This document shows positions 7,843-17,407 of a stretch of DNA of 64,000 nt, piece by piece. The stretch's first letter is position 1. Every line of letters begins with the position of its first letter. The stretch is from assembly GCA_963810305.1 (NCBI GenBank), contig CAWEMY010000019.1:62001-126000 (forward strand). Reading direction: 5' to 3'. The DNA is from JACDCA01 sp963810305. GTDB taxonomy: Bacteria > Acidobacteriota > Vicinamibacteria > Vicinamibacterales > 2-12-FULL-66-21. Below the pieces are notes generated by a model that saw only the letters and a list, made by a program, of their open reading frames with translations, did no database searches and was not told where the DNA came from. A program made the position numbers and the translations under genes.

Positions 7843-8946
7843 GTGCGGATTCTTCTCGACTACCGTCCCGCGCTGCGAAATCGCACGGGCGTCGGCGAGT
7901 ATGCGCACCAGATGGCCGTCGCCCTGGCACGTCAGAAAGGCGCGCAGGACACGATCACGCTTTTCTCGAGTTCCTGGAAAGATCGCCTGGCGAGTGATGT
8001 CGTCCCTGGCGCAACGACACTGGACGCCCGCATACCCGTTTCCGCACTGAACTTCGCCTGGCACCGCCTCGGGTGGCCGGATCTGGAACTGCTGGGAGCC
8101 CACGCCGACGCTGCGTGGTCGATGCACCCGTTATTGATGCCTTCGCGCCGCGCGGCTCAGGTCGTGACGATTCACGACCTCTTCTTCCTCGATCGGCCCG
8201 AGACGACGGTCCGCGAGATCCGTCGCGATTACGCCGCTCTTGCCGCCGATCACGCGCGGCGTGCGGATGGCGTCATCGTCGTGTCGGAATATACGAGGGA
8301 TCAGGTCGTGAATCGACTGGCGGTCCCGGCGGATCGGGTCACCGTCTGCCCCAACGGTGCACCCGAGTGGACGCCGCGGGACGAGCCCGCCGGCATCGGT
8401 CCGATTCTTCATCTCGGCACGGTAGAGCCGCGCAAGAACGTCGCGTCCCTGATCAAGGCGTACGCGGCCCTGGTGAAGCAGTCTGCGACCCCGCCTGATC
8501 TGGTTCTCGCCGGCCGCATCGATGAACTGCCCAGCCTCGCGGCCGATGATCGCGCGCTGATGGGGACGCGCATTCATACTCCCGGGTATGTCACGGACGT
8601 TGAACGGATGCGGTTGTACAGGGAAGCCTCGATGGTGGTGATTGCGTCGGCGGACGAGGGCTTCGGCCTGCCCGCGGTCGAAGCCATGGCGCTCGGCGTC
8701 CCGGTTGTTGCCGCGGACCGCGGCGCCCTTCGGGAAGTCGTCGGTGACGCCGGCGTACTGGTGGATCCGGACGACACCGCGGCGTTTGCTGCGGCGATGC
8801 GCCGTGTTCTGGAGGACGGTTCGTTGCGGCGTGACCTGACCGCCCGCGGCATTGTTCGTTCGCGGACGTTCAGCTGGGACCGCTCGGCAGCGAAGGCGCG
8901 TCAGGCCCTCGCCGCCGCCGCGGCGAGGCGTCAGGGAAAAGGCTGA
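7843..8946 (+). CDS. Family 4 glycosyltransferase
   Basis: About 367 residues, GT-B fold. The N-terminus (V-R-I-L-L-D-Y-R-P-A-L) is followed by a glycine-rich loop. The C-terminal half has HLGTVEPRKNVASLIKAY and the nucleotide-sugar motif EGFGLPAVEAMALGVPVVAA near residue 270. It is cytoplasmic or membrane-associated and retains the donor configuration typical of GT4. First gene of a seven-gene plus-strand operon with overlapping junctions. Start choice: GTG 7843 begins at the first conserved strand; TTG 7816 would add nine residues but overlaps the predicted promoter. Donor and acceptor sugars cannot be read from sequence. Confidence 0.85.
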   Translation: MRILLDYRPALRNRTGVGEYAHQMAVALARQKGAQDTITLFSSSWKDRLASDVVPGATTLDARIPVSALNFAWHRLGWPDLELLGAHADAAWSMHPLLMPSRRAAQVVTIHDLFFLDRPETTVREIRRDYAALAADHARRADGVIVVSEYTRDQVVNRLAVPADRVTVCPNGAPEWTPRDEPAGIGPILHLGTVEPRKNVASLIKAYAALVKQSATPPDLVLAGRIDELPSLAADDRALMGTRIHTPGYVTDVERMRLYREASMVVIASADEGFGLPAVEAMALGVPVVAADRGALREVVGDAGVLVDPDDTAAFAAAMRRVLEDGSLRRDLTARGIVRSRTFSWDRSAAKARQALAAAAARRQGKG

Positions 8947-10025
8947 TGGCGCCAACAATCGGGATCGACGCCCGCGAGTTGCTCGGAGCCACGACCGGAG
9001 TCGGTCGCTACCTCGGCGAGCTTCTCTCGCGATGGACCGCGCGGCCCGACGCCGGAAATCGGCGACTCAAGCTGTATACGCCGGAGCCGCTGCCGGAGGA
9101 AGTGTCGGCGGGGGCGGAGATCCGGCTCGTGCCAGGTGGCCGCGGCACCAGCTGGGAGCAGCTGGCGCTGCGGACCGCGGTCAATGGCGATGCCCCCGAC
9201 GTGTTCTTTGCCCCGGCTTACACCGCTCCGCTCGGCCTGAAGATGCCGTATGCGGTGACGGTGCACGATGTCTCGTTCTGCGCCCAGCCGGAATGGTTTC
9301 GGCGGCGCGAAGGCCTGCGACGCCGCTGGCTGACCCGCCGCGCCGCTCGGATGGCGCAGAGAGTGTTCACCGATTCGCAGTTTTCACGTTCGGAGCTCGA
9401 AAAGCATTTCGCGCTGCCCGCGGCGAAGATCGAGGTCATCTATCCGGGTTTCACGCCGCGTCCTCACCCGCCGACCAAACGAGAGCGGATCGTGCTGTTT
9501 GCGGGATCGCTCTTCAACCGAAGACGATTGCCCGACGTGATCGCCGCCTTCGCGCGCGCATCCCGCGGCCTCCCCACTTCCCGTCTCATCATCGTCGGCG
9601 AGGATCGTACCTGGCCGCCGCAGGATCTGTCCTCAGTCGCCGCAGCGCACGGAGTGTCGGGCCGCACCGAGCTTCGCAGCTACATCAGCGACGAAGAGCT
9701 CGCGTCGCTGTACGCGCGGGCTGCGGTATTTGTCTTTCTTTCGGAATACGAGGGGTTCGGTCTCACGCCGCTCGAAGCGCTCGCCGCGGGGACGCCGGTG
9801 ATCGTGCTCGACACGAGCGTCGCGCGCGAAGTGTACGGCGATGCGGTGAGCTACGTCGCAAGGGGGGACCTGGACGGCACGGCAGAAGCCATCGCGCGAC
9901 GTCTCGCTGCCCCTGCGGCCCCGGATCAACATCTGGCCAACGCTGCGTCGGTCCTCGGCCGATATTCGTGGGATGCCACGGCGGACAGAACTTTGTCTTC
10001 CATCGAGGGTCTCGCTCGGAGATGA
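8946..10025 (+). CDS. Family 4 glycosyltransferase
   Basis: 359 residues, GT-B fold with an N-terminal IGIDARELLGATTGVGRYLGE segment (positions 4-25) and the C-terminal donor site SEYEGFGLTPLEALAAGTPV. The IDAR..TGVGRY signature marks the group of mannosyl- or glucosyltransferases that extend lipid-linked glycans. The start overlaps the preceding stop by one base (TGATG). It is paralogous to the genes at 7843 and 10849, suggesting that the operon grew by duplication of one GT4 type. Specificity unknown. Confidence 0.85.
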   Translation: MAPTIGIDARELLGATTGVGRYLGELLSRWTARPDAGNRRLKLYTPEPLPEEVSAGAEIRLVPGGRGTSWEQLALRTAVNGDAPDVFFAPAYTAPLGLKMPYAVTVHDVSFCAQPEWFRRREGLRRRWLTRRAARMAQRVFTDSQFSRSELEKHFALPAAKIEVIYPGFTPRPHPPTKRERIVLFAGSLFNRRRLPDVIAAFARASRGLPTSRLIIVGEDRTWPPQDLSSVAAAHGVSGRTELRSYISDEELASLYARAAVFVFLSEYEGFGLTPLEALAAGTPVIVLDTSVAREVYGDAVSYVARGDLDGTAEAIARRLAAPAAPDQHLANAASVLGRYSWDATADRTLSSIEGLARR

Positions 10026-10852
10026 CGCCGGAGCTCTCGATCGTCATCGTGAACTTCAATGGCGGGACGCACCTCGAAGGCACCCTCGAGTCGCTCGCCG
10101 TCCACCCCCCTGCGGTCCCTTGTGAAATCGTGGTTGTGGACAATGCGTCCACGGATGACAGTCTCGCGGCGGCCCGGCGTCGGCACCACGTACGGGTAAT
10201 GGCGCTGCCGCGGAACTCCGGCTTTTCCGCAGCGAACAACGTCGGCATCGGGGCGACCACCGGACGGCTCGTGCTGTTGCTCAACAACGACACTCTCGTC
10301 GGCGAAGGGGCCCTGGACGCCCTGGTTTCAAAACTGGATGCGGATCCGAAAGCGGCCGTCGCCGGCCCGCGTCTGGTGGACGCCGACGGACGTGCAGAGC
10401 TCTCGTTCGGGCCGATGATCTCGCCACTCGGCGAATTGCGACAGAAGGTGGTGGTGTCGCTGCACCAGCGCGGTGTCCGCGGCATCAGCCGGCAGGTCGA
10501 GGCGATGACCCGTCGCGAGCAGTACGTGGACTGGGTGTCCGGCGCGTGCCTGCTCGTGCGGCGGGAGGTGGCTGCGAGTGTCGGACTGCTCGACGAGCGG
10601 TTCTTCCTCTACACGGAGGACGTGGATTTCTGCGCGTCGATCCGGGCCCGCGGCTGGCGCGTGCTCTTTACCCCTGCCGCCGAGATCGTTCATTTACGCG
10701 GCCGGTCCCGGGCCACAGTTCCCGAGGCGGCCAGCGAGGCGTACCGCCGAAGCCATCTCGCCTTCTACGCGAAACACCACCCGCGGTGGTTCCCTCTCCT
10801 GCGGGCCTACCTGCGGGTCAAGGGGGAATTGCCAGGGCCCAGGAATCCGTGA
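10022..10852 (+). CDS. Family 2 glycosyltransferase (rhamnosyl/N-acetylglucosaminyl type)
   Basis: 276 residues, GT-A fold. LSIVIVNFNGG is at the N-terminus, IVVVDNASTDDS near residue 35, LLLNNDT near 80 and the acceptor-side DWVSGACLLVRRE and FFLYTEDVDFCARIR-like segment near 180-205. This pattern is common for WbbL/RfbF-like enzymes adding rhamnose or a related sugar to a growing chain. ATGA overlap with the previous gene and GTGA overlap with the next imply translational coupling. The C-terminal ~30 residues are basic and may sit on the membrane. The sugar is not identified. Confidence 0.83.
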   Translation: MTPELSIVIVNFNGGTHLEGTLESLAVHPPAVPCEIVVVDNASTDDSLAAARRRHHVRVMALPRNSGFSAANNVGIGATTGRLVLLLNNDTLVGEGALDALVSKLDADPKAAVAGPRLVDADGRAELSFGPMISPLGELRQKVVVSLHQRGVRGISRQVEAMTRREQYVDWVSGACLLVRREVAASVGLLDERFFLYTEDVDFCASIRARGWRVLFTPAAEIVHLRGRSRATVPEAASEAYRRSHLAFYAKHHPRWFPLLRAYLRVKGELPGPRNP

Positions 10853-11973
10853 CTCGAGTGCGAATCGCCATCGACGCTCGCAAACTCCGGGACTACGGGA
10901 TAGGTACCTATGTCCGGAATCTGCTGCGACATCTCGCGCGGATCGACAAGACGACCGAGTACGTGCTTCTCTGCCAGCCGCCCGACGTTGCGACGCTCGA
11001 GGGCCTCGGGGACAACTTCCGGACCGTCTCGGAACGGGCCGGCAACTATTCCTTCCGCGAACAGATCAGCGTGCCGCTGGATCTTCGGCGAGAGCGGATC
11101 GACCTGTTTCACGCCCCCCATTACGTGCTGCCGCCGCTGGTGACGTGCAAGTCCGTCGTTACCATCCACGATTGCATTCATCTGCGATTCCCGCAGTACC
11201 TTCCGAACCGGTTCGCGTATGCGTACGCGCGGTCCTCACTGTGGGTGGCAACCCACCGCGCCAGCCGCGTGCTGACGGTGTCGGAAGCCTCGAAGCGCGA
11301 CATTCTGAAGTACTTCAACGTACCCGAATCGAAGATCGACGTGATCTACAACGCCATGGACGAGCGCCTCGGCGAAGCGCCGACTGCCGAGGAGATGCAG
11401 AACGTCCGCGAGCGCTACCAGTTGCAGGATCCCTTCGTGCTCTACGCCGGCAACATCAAACCGCACAAGAATCTCGAGCGGTTGATCGAAGCGTTCCATT
11501 CACTCAGGCGAGGCGGCCTCGAGCAGGTGAAGCTGCTGATCATCGGCGATGAGATCTCGAAATACGCGACACTGCGGCGAGCCGTGCACCGTCACAAGCT
11601 GCACAAGCACGTCCGCTTCCTCGGGTTTGTCCCCGACAAGACGCTGGCGTGCCTCTACCGTCTCGCCGGCGTTTTCGTCTTCCCCTCGCTCTATGAGGGT
11701 TTCGGCCTGCCGCCGCTTGAAGCCATGGCGAGCGGAACGCCAGTGATCACGTCGAACGTCTCCTCGCTGCCGGAGGTCGTCGGCGAAGCGGCGCTGTTGA
11801 TCGATCCCTACGATGCCGCTGCCATTGCCGCCGCGATGCGCCGCGTCCTCACGGAACCGGACCTGGCTGCGGGAATGCGCGAACGGGGCCTTGCCCGGGT
11901 CGGGCATTTCTCGTGGGATCGTTCCGTCCGCCGGATCCGACAGATCTACGAAGAGGTCCTTCACGGTGGCTGA
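10849..11973 (+). CDS. Family 4 glycosyltransferase
   Basis: 374 residues, GT-B fold. It shows VRIAIDARKLRDYGIGTYVRN at the N-terminus (GTG start inside the previous stop, GTGA). The donor-binding elements are YAGNIKPHKNLERLIEAF and SLYEGFGLPPLEAMASGTPV. The wide reading frame extends far upstream, but only this start gives a family-like N-terminus, so the longer frame is rejected. Part of the seven-gene surface-glycan operon; closest within the window to the gene at 8946. Confidence 0.86.
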   Translation: MTRVRIAIDARKLRDYGIGTYVRNLLRHLARIDKTTEYVLLCQPPDVATLEGLGDNFRTVSERAGNYSFREQISVPLDLRRERIDLFHAPHYVLPPLVTCKSVVTIHDCIHLRFPQYLPNRFAYAYARSSLWVATHRASRVLTVSEASKRDILKYFNVPESKIDVIYNAMDERLGEAPTAEEMQNVRERYQLQDPFVLYAGNIKPHKNLERLIEAFHSLRRGGLEQVKLLIIGDEISKYATLRRAVHRHKLHKHVRFLGFVPDKTLACLYRLAGVFVFPSLYEGFGLPPLEAMASGTPVITSNVSSLPEVVGEAALLIDPYDAAAIAAAMRRVLTEPDLAAGMRERGLARVGHFSWDRSVRRIRQIYEEVLHGG

Positions 11974-13150
11974 CGCCAGCCGCGATGCGCTGTGCGCTGT
12001 GCGCAGCGCGCAGGAGCTCCATTCGCACCGCGCCCCGCGCACCGCGCCCCGCGTGGCTATCGTTCACGATTGGCTTACCGGCATGCGCGGGGGAGAAAAG
12101 GTCCTCGAGGAAATCTGCCTTCTTTACCCCGATGCGACGATCTTCACCCTCGTCCGCGTAAAGGGTTCGGTGTCTCCGGTCATCGAACGACACACCATCC
12201 GGACGTCGTGGGTGCAGCGGCTGCCGCGGGCCGGGCGCTGGTATCGACATTACCTGCTGCTCTATCCGTTCGCGGTCGAGTCGTTCGATCTCGACGGTTA
12301 CGACCTGGTCATCAGCAGCAGCCACTGCGCCGTCAAATCGGTGATTCGGAGCGGCGGCGCGACCCACGTCTGCTACTGCCACTCCCCGATGCGGTATGCC
12401 TGGGACCAGTTTCCGTCATATTTCGGGCCTGAGCGGGTCGGAGCCCTGCCGAGCGCCGCGTTGCGGGTAGTCATGTCCGGGCTGGCCCGGTGGGACGCCG
12501 CCACGGCGGGGCGGGTGGACCGCTTTCTCGCTAATTCTCAATATGTTGCGGGCAGGATACGCCGATACTATAATCGCGGATCGACCGTTGTGTATCCTCC
12601 AGTAGACACCCAGTACTTCCAGCCACCGCCCGTCAGTGCGACTCGAGAGCGGTCGGCGCTCGTGGTGTCCGCCCTTGTCCCCTATAAGCGCATAGAGGTG
12701 GTTGTCGAAGCCGCCAGGCTCACCGGTATTCCGGTGCGGGTGGTTGGCCAGGGTCCGGATGAGGCCCGGCTCAAGGGCCTCGGGGCTGGCGCCCCGGTTG
12801 AATTTCTCGGATGGCGAACCACTGAGGAGATCCGCTCGCTGTATCAATCGGCCTCGATGGTCCTCCTGCCCGGAGTAGAAGACTTCGGGATCGTCACCGT
12901 CGAGGCTCAGGCTTGCGGGACCCCGGTCGTCTCGATCGCTGAGGGCGGAGCCCGAGAGACCATCGTGGAAGGGGTCACCGGGACGCTGGTCGCCGACGGG
13001 GTGGCCGCGTTCGCGGACGGCATGAGGCGCGTGCTCGACACGCCGGTCGATCGCGATGCGATCCGGGCGAATGCCGAGAAGTTCTCCCGCGAGGCGTTTC
13101 GGGACCGCTTTGCGGCGTCAGTCGCCGAAGCCCAGGATGCAACCTCATGA
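11966..13150 (+). CDS. Family 4-like glycosyltransferase with repeat-coded N-terminal insert
   Basis: 394 residues from GTG 11966. The recognisable protein begins at VAIVHDWLTGMRGGEKVLEE (GTG 12054), a signature of GT4 enzymes in polysaccharide clusters. The C-terminal donor site reads GVEDFGIVTVEAQACGTPVV, with DF in place of the usual GFG. The ~29 residues before VAIVHDW are encoded by CGC-rich heptad repeats (11986-12053) and look like an in-frame insertion. Translation may therefore start at either GTG. The 3' end overlaps the next gene by ATGA. Catalyses a sugar transfer of unknown specificity. Confidence 0.8.
   Translation: MADASRDALCAVRSAQELHSHRAPRTAPRVAIVHDWLTGMRGGEKVLEEICLLYPDATIFTLVRVKGSVSPVIERHTIRTSWVQRLPRAGRWYRHYLLLYPFAVESFDLDGYDLVISSSHCAVKSVIRSGGATHVCYCHSPMRYAWDQFPSYFGPERVGALPSAALRVVMSGLARWDAATAGRVDRFLANSQYVAGRIRRYYNRGSTVVYPPVDTQYFQPPPVSATRERSALVVSALVPYKRIEVVVEAARLTGIPVRVVGQGPDEARLKGLGAGAPVEFLGWRTTEEIRSLYQSASMVLLPGVEDFGIVTVEAQACGTPVVSIAEGGARETIVEGVTGTLVADGVAAFADGMRRVLDTPVDRDAIRANAEKFSREAFRDRFAASVAEAQDATS
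11986..12053. repeat. Heptad array G inside a coding region
   Basis: Four tandem heptads TGCGCTG, TGCGCTG, TGCGCAG, CGCGCAG fill 11986-12013 exactly. Four more, CACCGCG, CCCCGCG, CACCGCG, CCCCGCG, fill 12026-12053. The array is in frame with the glycosyltransferase and ends directly at its conserved N-terminus. Confidence 0.8.
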
Positions 13151-14577
13151 TGCGCCGGTATAACCGGCTGCTGGTCGCGTATTACATCGCCAGCGACGCC
13201 GTGCTGGCCGCTACGTCTTTTGCGCTCGCCTACTGGATTCGGTTCGCGGCATTACCGGCGCCGAAAGGCATTCCCCCTTTCGACGAGTACCTCACCATCC
13301 TGCCGTTTGTCGCACTGCTGGTGCCGGCGGCATTTCACATCCAGGGCATCTACCGCCTGCGTCGCGGCCGCTCCCGGGTGGATGATTTCTTCGCCGTTTT
13401 TGTCGGCACGACGCTCGCGGTCGTGTTGAGCGTCGGCGGCACGCTGTACTACCGGACTTATTACCTCCCGGACGATCTGAAGGACGCCGGCGCCTACGAG
13501 ATCTCGCAGTGGGTGTGGGTCTTCTTCCTCCTGACCAACGTCGCACTGACCTATCTCTCGCGCGAAGTCGTTCGAGAAGCCCTCGAGCGGCGGTGGAAAG
13601 CGGGGATCGGGCTCAAGCGCGTGCTCATTGCCGGGGCGGGAGACCTCGGGCGCATGGTGGCCGACAAGGTGCTCCAGCATCGCGAGCTCGGTTTCAGGGT
13701 CGTCGGCTTCATCGACGATCGCGCGTCTGGCGATCACATCGGGTATCGCGGGCTCCCCTTCCTCGGCATGCTCGCCGACGCCCACGACATCATCAGAACC
13801 GAGCGCATCGATCATGTCTACGTCGCGCTGCCCCTCGAGGAGCACGTGAAAATGCTCGGCGTGGTCGAAGCCACCAACCGCGAGGGGGTGGACGTACACG
13901 TCGTGCCCGACCTCCTCCAGTTCATCGCGCTCCGCGCCCGGCTCGAGAACCTCGATGGCGTGCCGATCATCAGTCTCAACGACGTACCGCTTCGCGGATT
14001 CAACTCCGTCCTGAAGCGGGCGGTCGATGTCGCGATCTCCGGCGCGGCGCTGATGTTCCTGTCTCCCGTGCTCGGGATCATTTCGTTCGTGATCAAGCGC
14101 ACGTCGAGCGGCCCGGTGTTCTACACCCAGGAGCGGATGGGCCTCGACGGCAAGGCATTTCGCGTCTACAAATTCCGGTCGATGTACCAGGGGGCCGAGG
14201 ACAGCACCGGGCCGGTCTGGGCGCGCGAGGACGATCCGCGGTGCACCCCGGTCGGTCGATGGCTGCGGAAGGTCGATTTCGACGAGCTGCCGCAGCTGTG
14301 GAATGTCTTCCGCGGCGACATGTCGCTCGTCGGCCCACGCCCCGAGCGTCCGTATTTCGTCGAGCAGTTCAAGCACCGTTTCCCGCAGTACATGCTGCGG
14401 CACAAGGTGAAGGCGGGGATCACGGGGTGGGCGCAGGTCAACGGCTGGCGCGGCAACACGTCGCTCGAAAAGCGCATCGAGTACGACCTCTACTACATCG
14501 AGAACTGGTCGGTCGGCCTCGACATCAAGATCCTCTGGCTCACCCTCGTCCGTGGCTTCCATCGGCATGCCTTCTAA
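13147..14577 (+). CDS. Undecaprenyl-phosphate sugar-1-phosphate transferase (initiating enzyme)
   Basis: 476 residues, polytopic WcaJ/WbaP-type protein. About four or five N-terminal membrane helices are followed by a CoA-binding-like domain (RVLIAGAGDLGRMVADK near residue 158). The C-terminal transferase has KRAVDVAISGAALMFLSP, YKFRSMYQGAED, RKVDFDELPQLWNVFRGDM, SLVGPRPERPYFVEQF and GITGWAQVNGWRG. It moves hexose-1-phosphate from UDP-sugar to undecaprenyl phosphate, the first membrane step of exopolysaccharide or capsule assembly. It overlaps its neighbours on both sides. The sugar is likely glucose or galactose by family; which one is not determinable. Confidence 0.9.
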   Translation: MMRRYNRLLVAYYIASDAVLAATSFALAYWIRFAALPAPKGIPPFDEYLTILPFVALLVPAAFHIQGIYRLRRGRSRVDDFFAVFVGTTLAVVLSVGGTLYYRTYYLPDDLKDAGAYEISQWVWVFFLLTNVALTYLSREVVREALERRWKAGIGLKRVLIAGAGDLGRMVADKVLQHRELGFRVVGFIDDRASGDHIGYRGLPFLGMLADAHDIIRTERIDHVYVALPLEEHVKMLGVVEATNREGVDVHVVPDLLQFIALRARLENLDGVPIISLNDVPLRGFNSVLKRAVDVAISGAALMFLSPVLGIISFVIKRTSSGPVFYTQERMGLDGKAFRVYKFRSMYQGAEDSTGPVWAREDDPRCTPVGRWLRKVDFDELPQLWNVFRGDMSLVGPRPERPYFVEQFKHRFPQYMLRHKVKAGITGWAQVNGWRGNTSLEKRIEYDLYYIENWSVGLDIKILWLTLVRGFHRHAF

Positions 14578-15485
14578 GCGCGTCGTCATCACTGGAGCCG
14601 CCGGCTTCATCGGGTCCCATCTTTCGGAAGCACTCCTCGATCGCGGCTACGCCGTCCTCGGCATCGACAACCTGCTGACCGGGGACACCGCGAACATCGC
14701 GCACCTTGCAAATCGGGATTTCGTCTTCGTCAAGCACGACGTCACCAACTACATCAACGTCGAGGGGCCGGTCGATGCGGTGCTCCACTGGGCGAGCCCG
14801 GCGAGCCCGATCGATTACCTCGAGCTGCCCATCCCGACGCTGAAGGTCGGCGCTCTCGGCACGCACAAGGCGCTCGGTCTTGCTAAAGCGAAAGGCGCAC
14901 GGTTCGTCCTCGCGTCGACTTCCGAGGTCTACGGCGATCCGCTCGAGCATCCGCAAAAAGAAACGTACTGGGGCAACGTGAATCCGATCGGCCCGCGCGG
15001 GGTCTACGACGAAGCCAAGCGGTTCGCCGAGGCGATGACGACCGCGTACCGGCGTTACCACGGCGTGGACGCCAAGATCGTGCGCATATTCAACACCTAC
15101 GGTCCGCGGATGCGCGTGAGGGACGGGCGTGCGGTCCCGGCGTTCATGAGCCAGGCGCTGCGTGGCGAAGACGTCACGATCTTCGGGAGCGGGGAGCAGA
15201 CGCGGAGCTTCTGCTACGTCAGTGACCTCGTCGACGGCATCATCCGCTTGATGGAGTCCGACGTCCACGATCCGGTGAACATCGGCAATCCTCACGAGAT
15301 GACGATCGAGGAGATCGCCAGGCACATCATCCGCATTTCCGGCTCGAGCAGTCAGATCGTCTACCGTCCGCTGCCTGAAGACGATCCAAAGGTACGGAAG
15401 CCAGACATCACCCGCGCCAGAACACTGCTCGGCTGGGAGCCGAAAGTGCCGCTGGAGGAGGGCTTGCTGAAGACGCTCGACTACT

Positions 15486-15511
<26 letters not shown>
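14567..15511 (+). CDS. uxs: UDP-glucuronate decarboxylase (UDP-xylose synthase), SDR family
   Basis: 314 residues. Extended SDR with GAAGFIGSHL at the N-terminus, ASTSEVYGDPLEHPQ and the catalytic Tyr-Lys in YDEAKR near residue 148. GPRMRVRDGRAVPAF and VSDLVDGIIRLM are typical of UXS. It converts UDP-GlcA to UDP-xylose with internal NAD recycling, using the product of ugd encoded on the opposite strand nearby. ATG 14567 overlaps the preceding stop by 11 bases; an upstream GTG at 14552 would add five residues. The 3' end overlaps the convergent pgsA by 26 bases. Confidence 0.88.
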
Positions 15512-16048
<537 letters not shown>

Positions 16049-16049
<1 letters not shown>

Positions 16050-17407
16050 TACTGTCTGCTGCCGGCGAGCTCACGAACCCGGGCGATGGCGGCCAGCGCC
16101 TCGACGCCGCTCACCGGACGCGTCAGCTGGAAGCTGCCGTCCTCGTTCGGCGCCATCACCCCCGCCTCGACCGCGACCGATGCGGCGGAGTGCCGCAAAT
16201 GCCCCGCTGGCAGGTCGGGGAACTTGCGGCGGGCGTTTCGCAGTCGCGCCGCAAGCTGCGGCTTGCCGACGGCAACGGCACTGAGCATCCGGCTGACCGC
16301 CAGCGCCAGATCTCCTCGTGAGATGGGTGCCTCCGGCTGAAAGGTGTGGTTGGGAAGCACGTCCATGAACCCGACGCGAGTGACCGCCAGGATCCATTCC
16401 GAGGCCCAGTTGGCACGAACGTCGGTAATCAGCGCCCCGCCCCGCTGCGGTGCGCGGGCGACGACGTCGGCGAGCTGTACGCCGATGAGCGACGCCAGCT
16501 GCGCCCGGGAGATTGCCGGTGCGCTTTCGATAGTGCGGTATTCCTCCGGGAGTGCCGCCCGGGCCGATCGCTCGCGGAGCGACTCGATCCGTCTAGTGAG
16601 CGCCTCGCCAGGTTCGAGCGCAGCCGCGGCGGTCAGCGCCTCGAGCGCCTGCGGCATATCCCCGAGAGTCTCGAGCACATCGGCGACAGCGATGTGATTC
16701 CGTGGATCTCCTGGCTCGAGCTCCACCGCCTTGCGCGCATGCGAGAGCGCCGCGGGCAATCGGCCGTCCTTCAATTCGACAACCGCAATCTCGCGGAAGA
16801 GGAACGGACTCTGGGGCGAGGTCATGATCGCCTGCTCGTAGGCTCGGCGCGCCTCGGTGAGCCGCCCTTCCTGCGCCGCCTTGCGCGCCGCTCCTACACC
16901 ACCCTGCATGACCTGCAGGCGAAGGACATCTGCGCTGTGCTTGACCGCCGCAAGCGTCGGTTCGACGGCGACGGCCGCATCGAAGTTTTCGAGTGCGCGC
17001 CCGGGCTCGTTCATCGCCAGGAACGCCTGGCCGCGGCCGACAAGAGCCGGTGCGTACTGCGGCTCGACCGTCAATGCGCGATTGAAATGCTCCAGTGCGG
17101 CCTTGAGGTCCTTGCGCGCGAGCGCCGCATAACCCAGGCCGGCATGGGCCGGATACAGGTCGGGCGACCGCTTCGTGAGCTGCGCGAAACCACGCTCGGC
17201 GCCCCTGAGGTCCCCCGCCTGCAGGAAGCGCCAGGCGTTCTCATGCTGCAGCAGCACTCCCCCCGACATCTCGGGTGCGGCCTTCGGGAATACGTACTCC
17301 GGGTAGCGCGGCAGGCCGGGAGTGGCGGGTGGCGGCGCGGTCTTCGGCGCGCAGGCCGCGGCGAGCGCGAGCATCAGCACGATCAGCAGCGATCGGGTTG
17401 CCCTCAT
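16049..17407 (-). CDS. TPR lipoprotein with C-terminal S-layer homology repeats
   Basis: 452 residues. The signal peptide ends in a lipobox (LAAAC, Cys at ~residue 19) followed by a proline-rich linker. About six TPR units run from ~residue 50 to 270 (for example HAGLGYAALARKDLKAALEH). Two S-layer-homology-like units follow, around ITDVRANWASEWILAVTRVG and KFPDLPAGHLRHSAASVAVE. The architecture suggests an envelope-anchored scaffold with wall- or glycan-binding modules. It lies in an overlapping run pgsA-this-hflX-tsaC. SLH assignment is from motif reading; partner and function are unknown. Confidence 0.8.

Noticed and set aside
10546..10848. Upstream extension of the glycosyltransferase at 10849
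   Set aside because: It reads through the previous GT2 gene in another frame; GTG 10849 gives the family N-terminus and a GTGA overlap.
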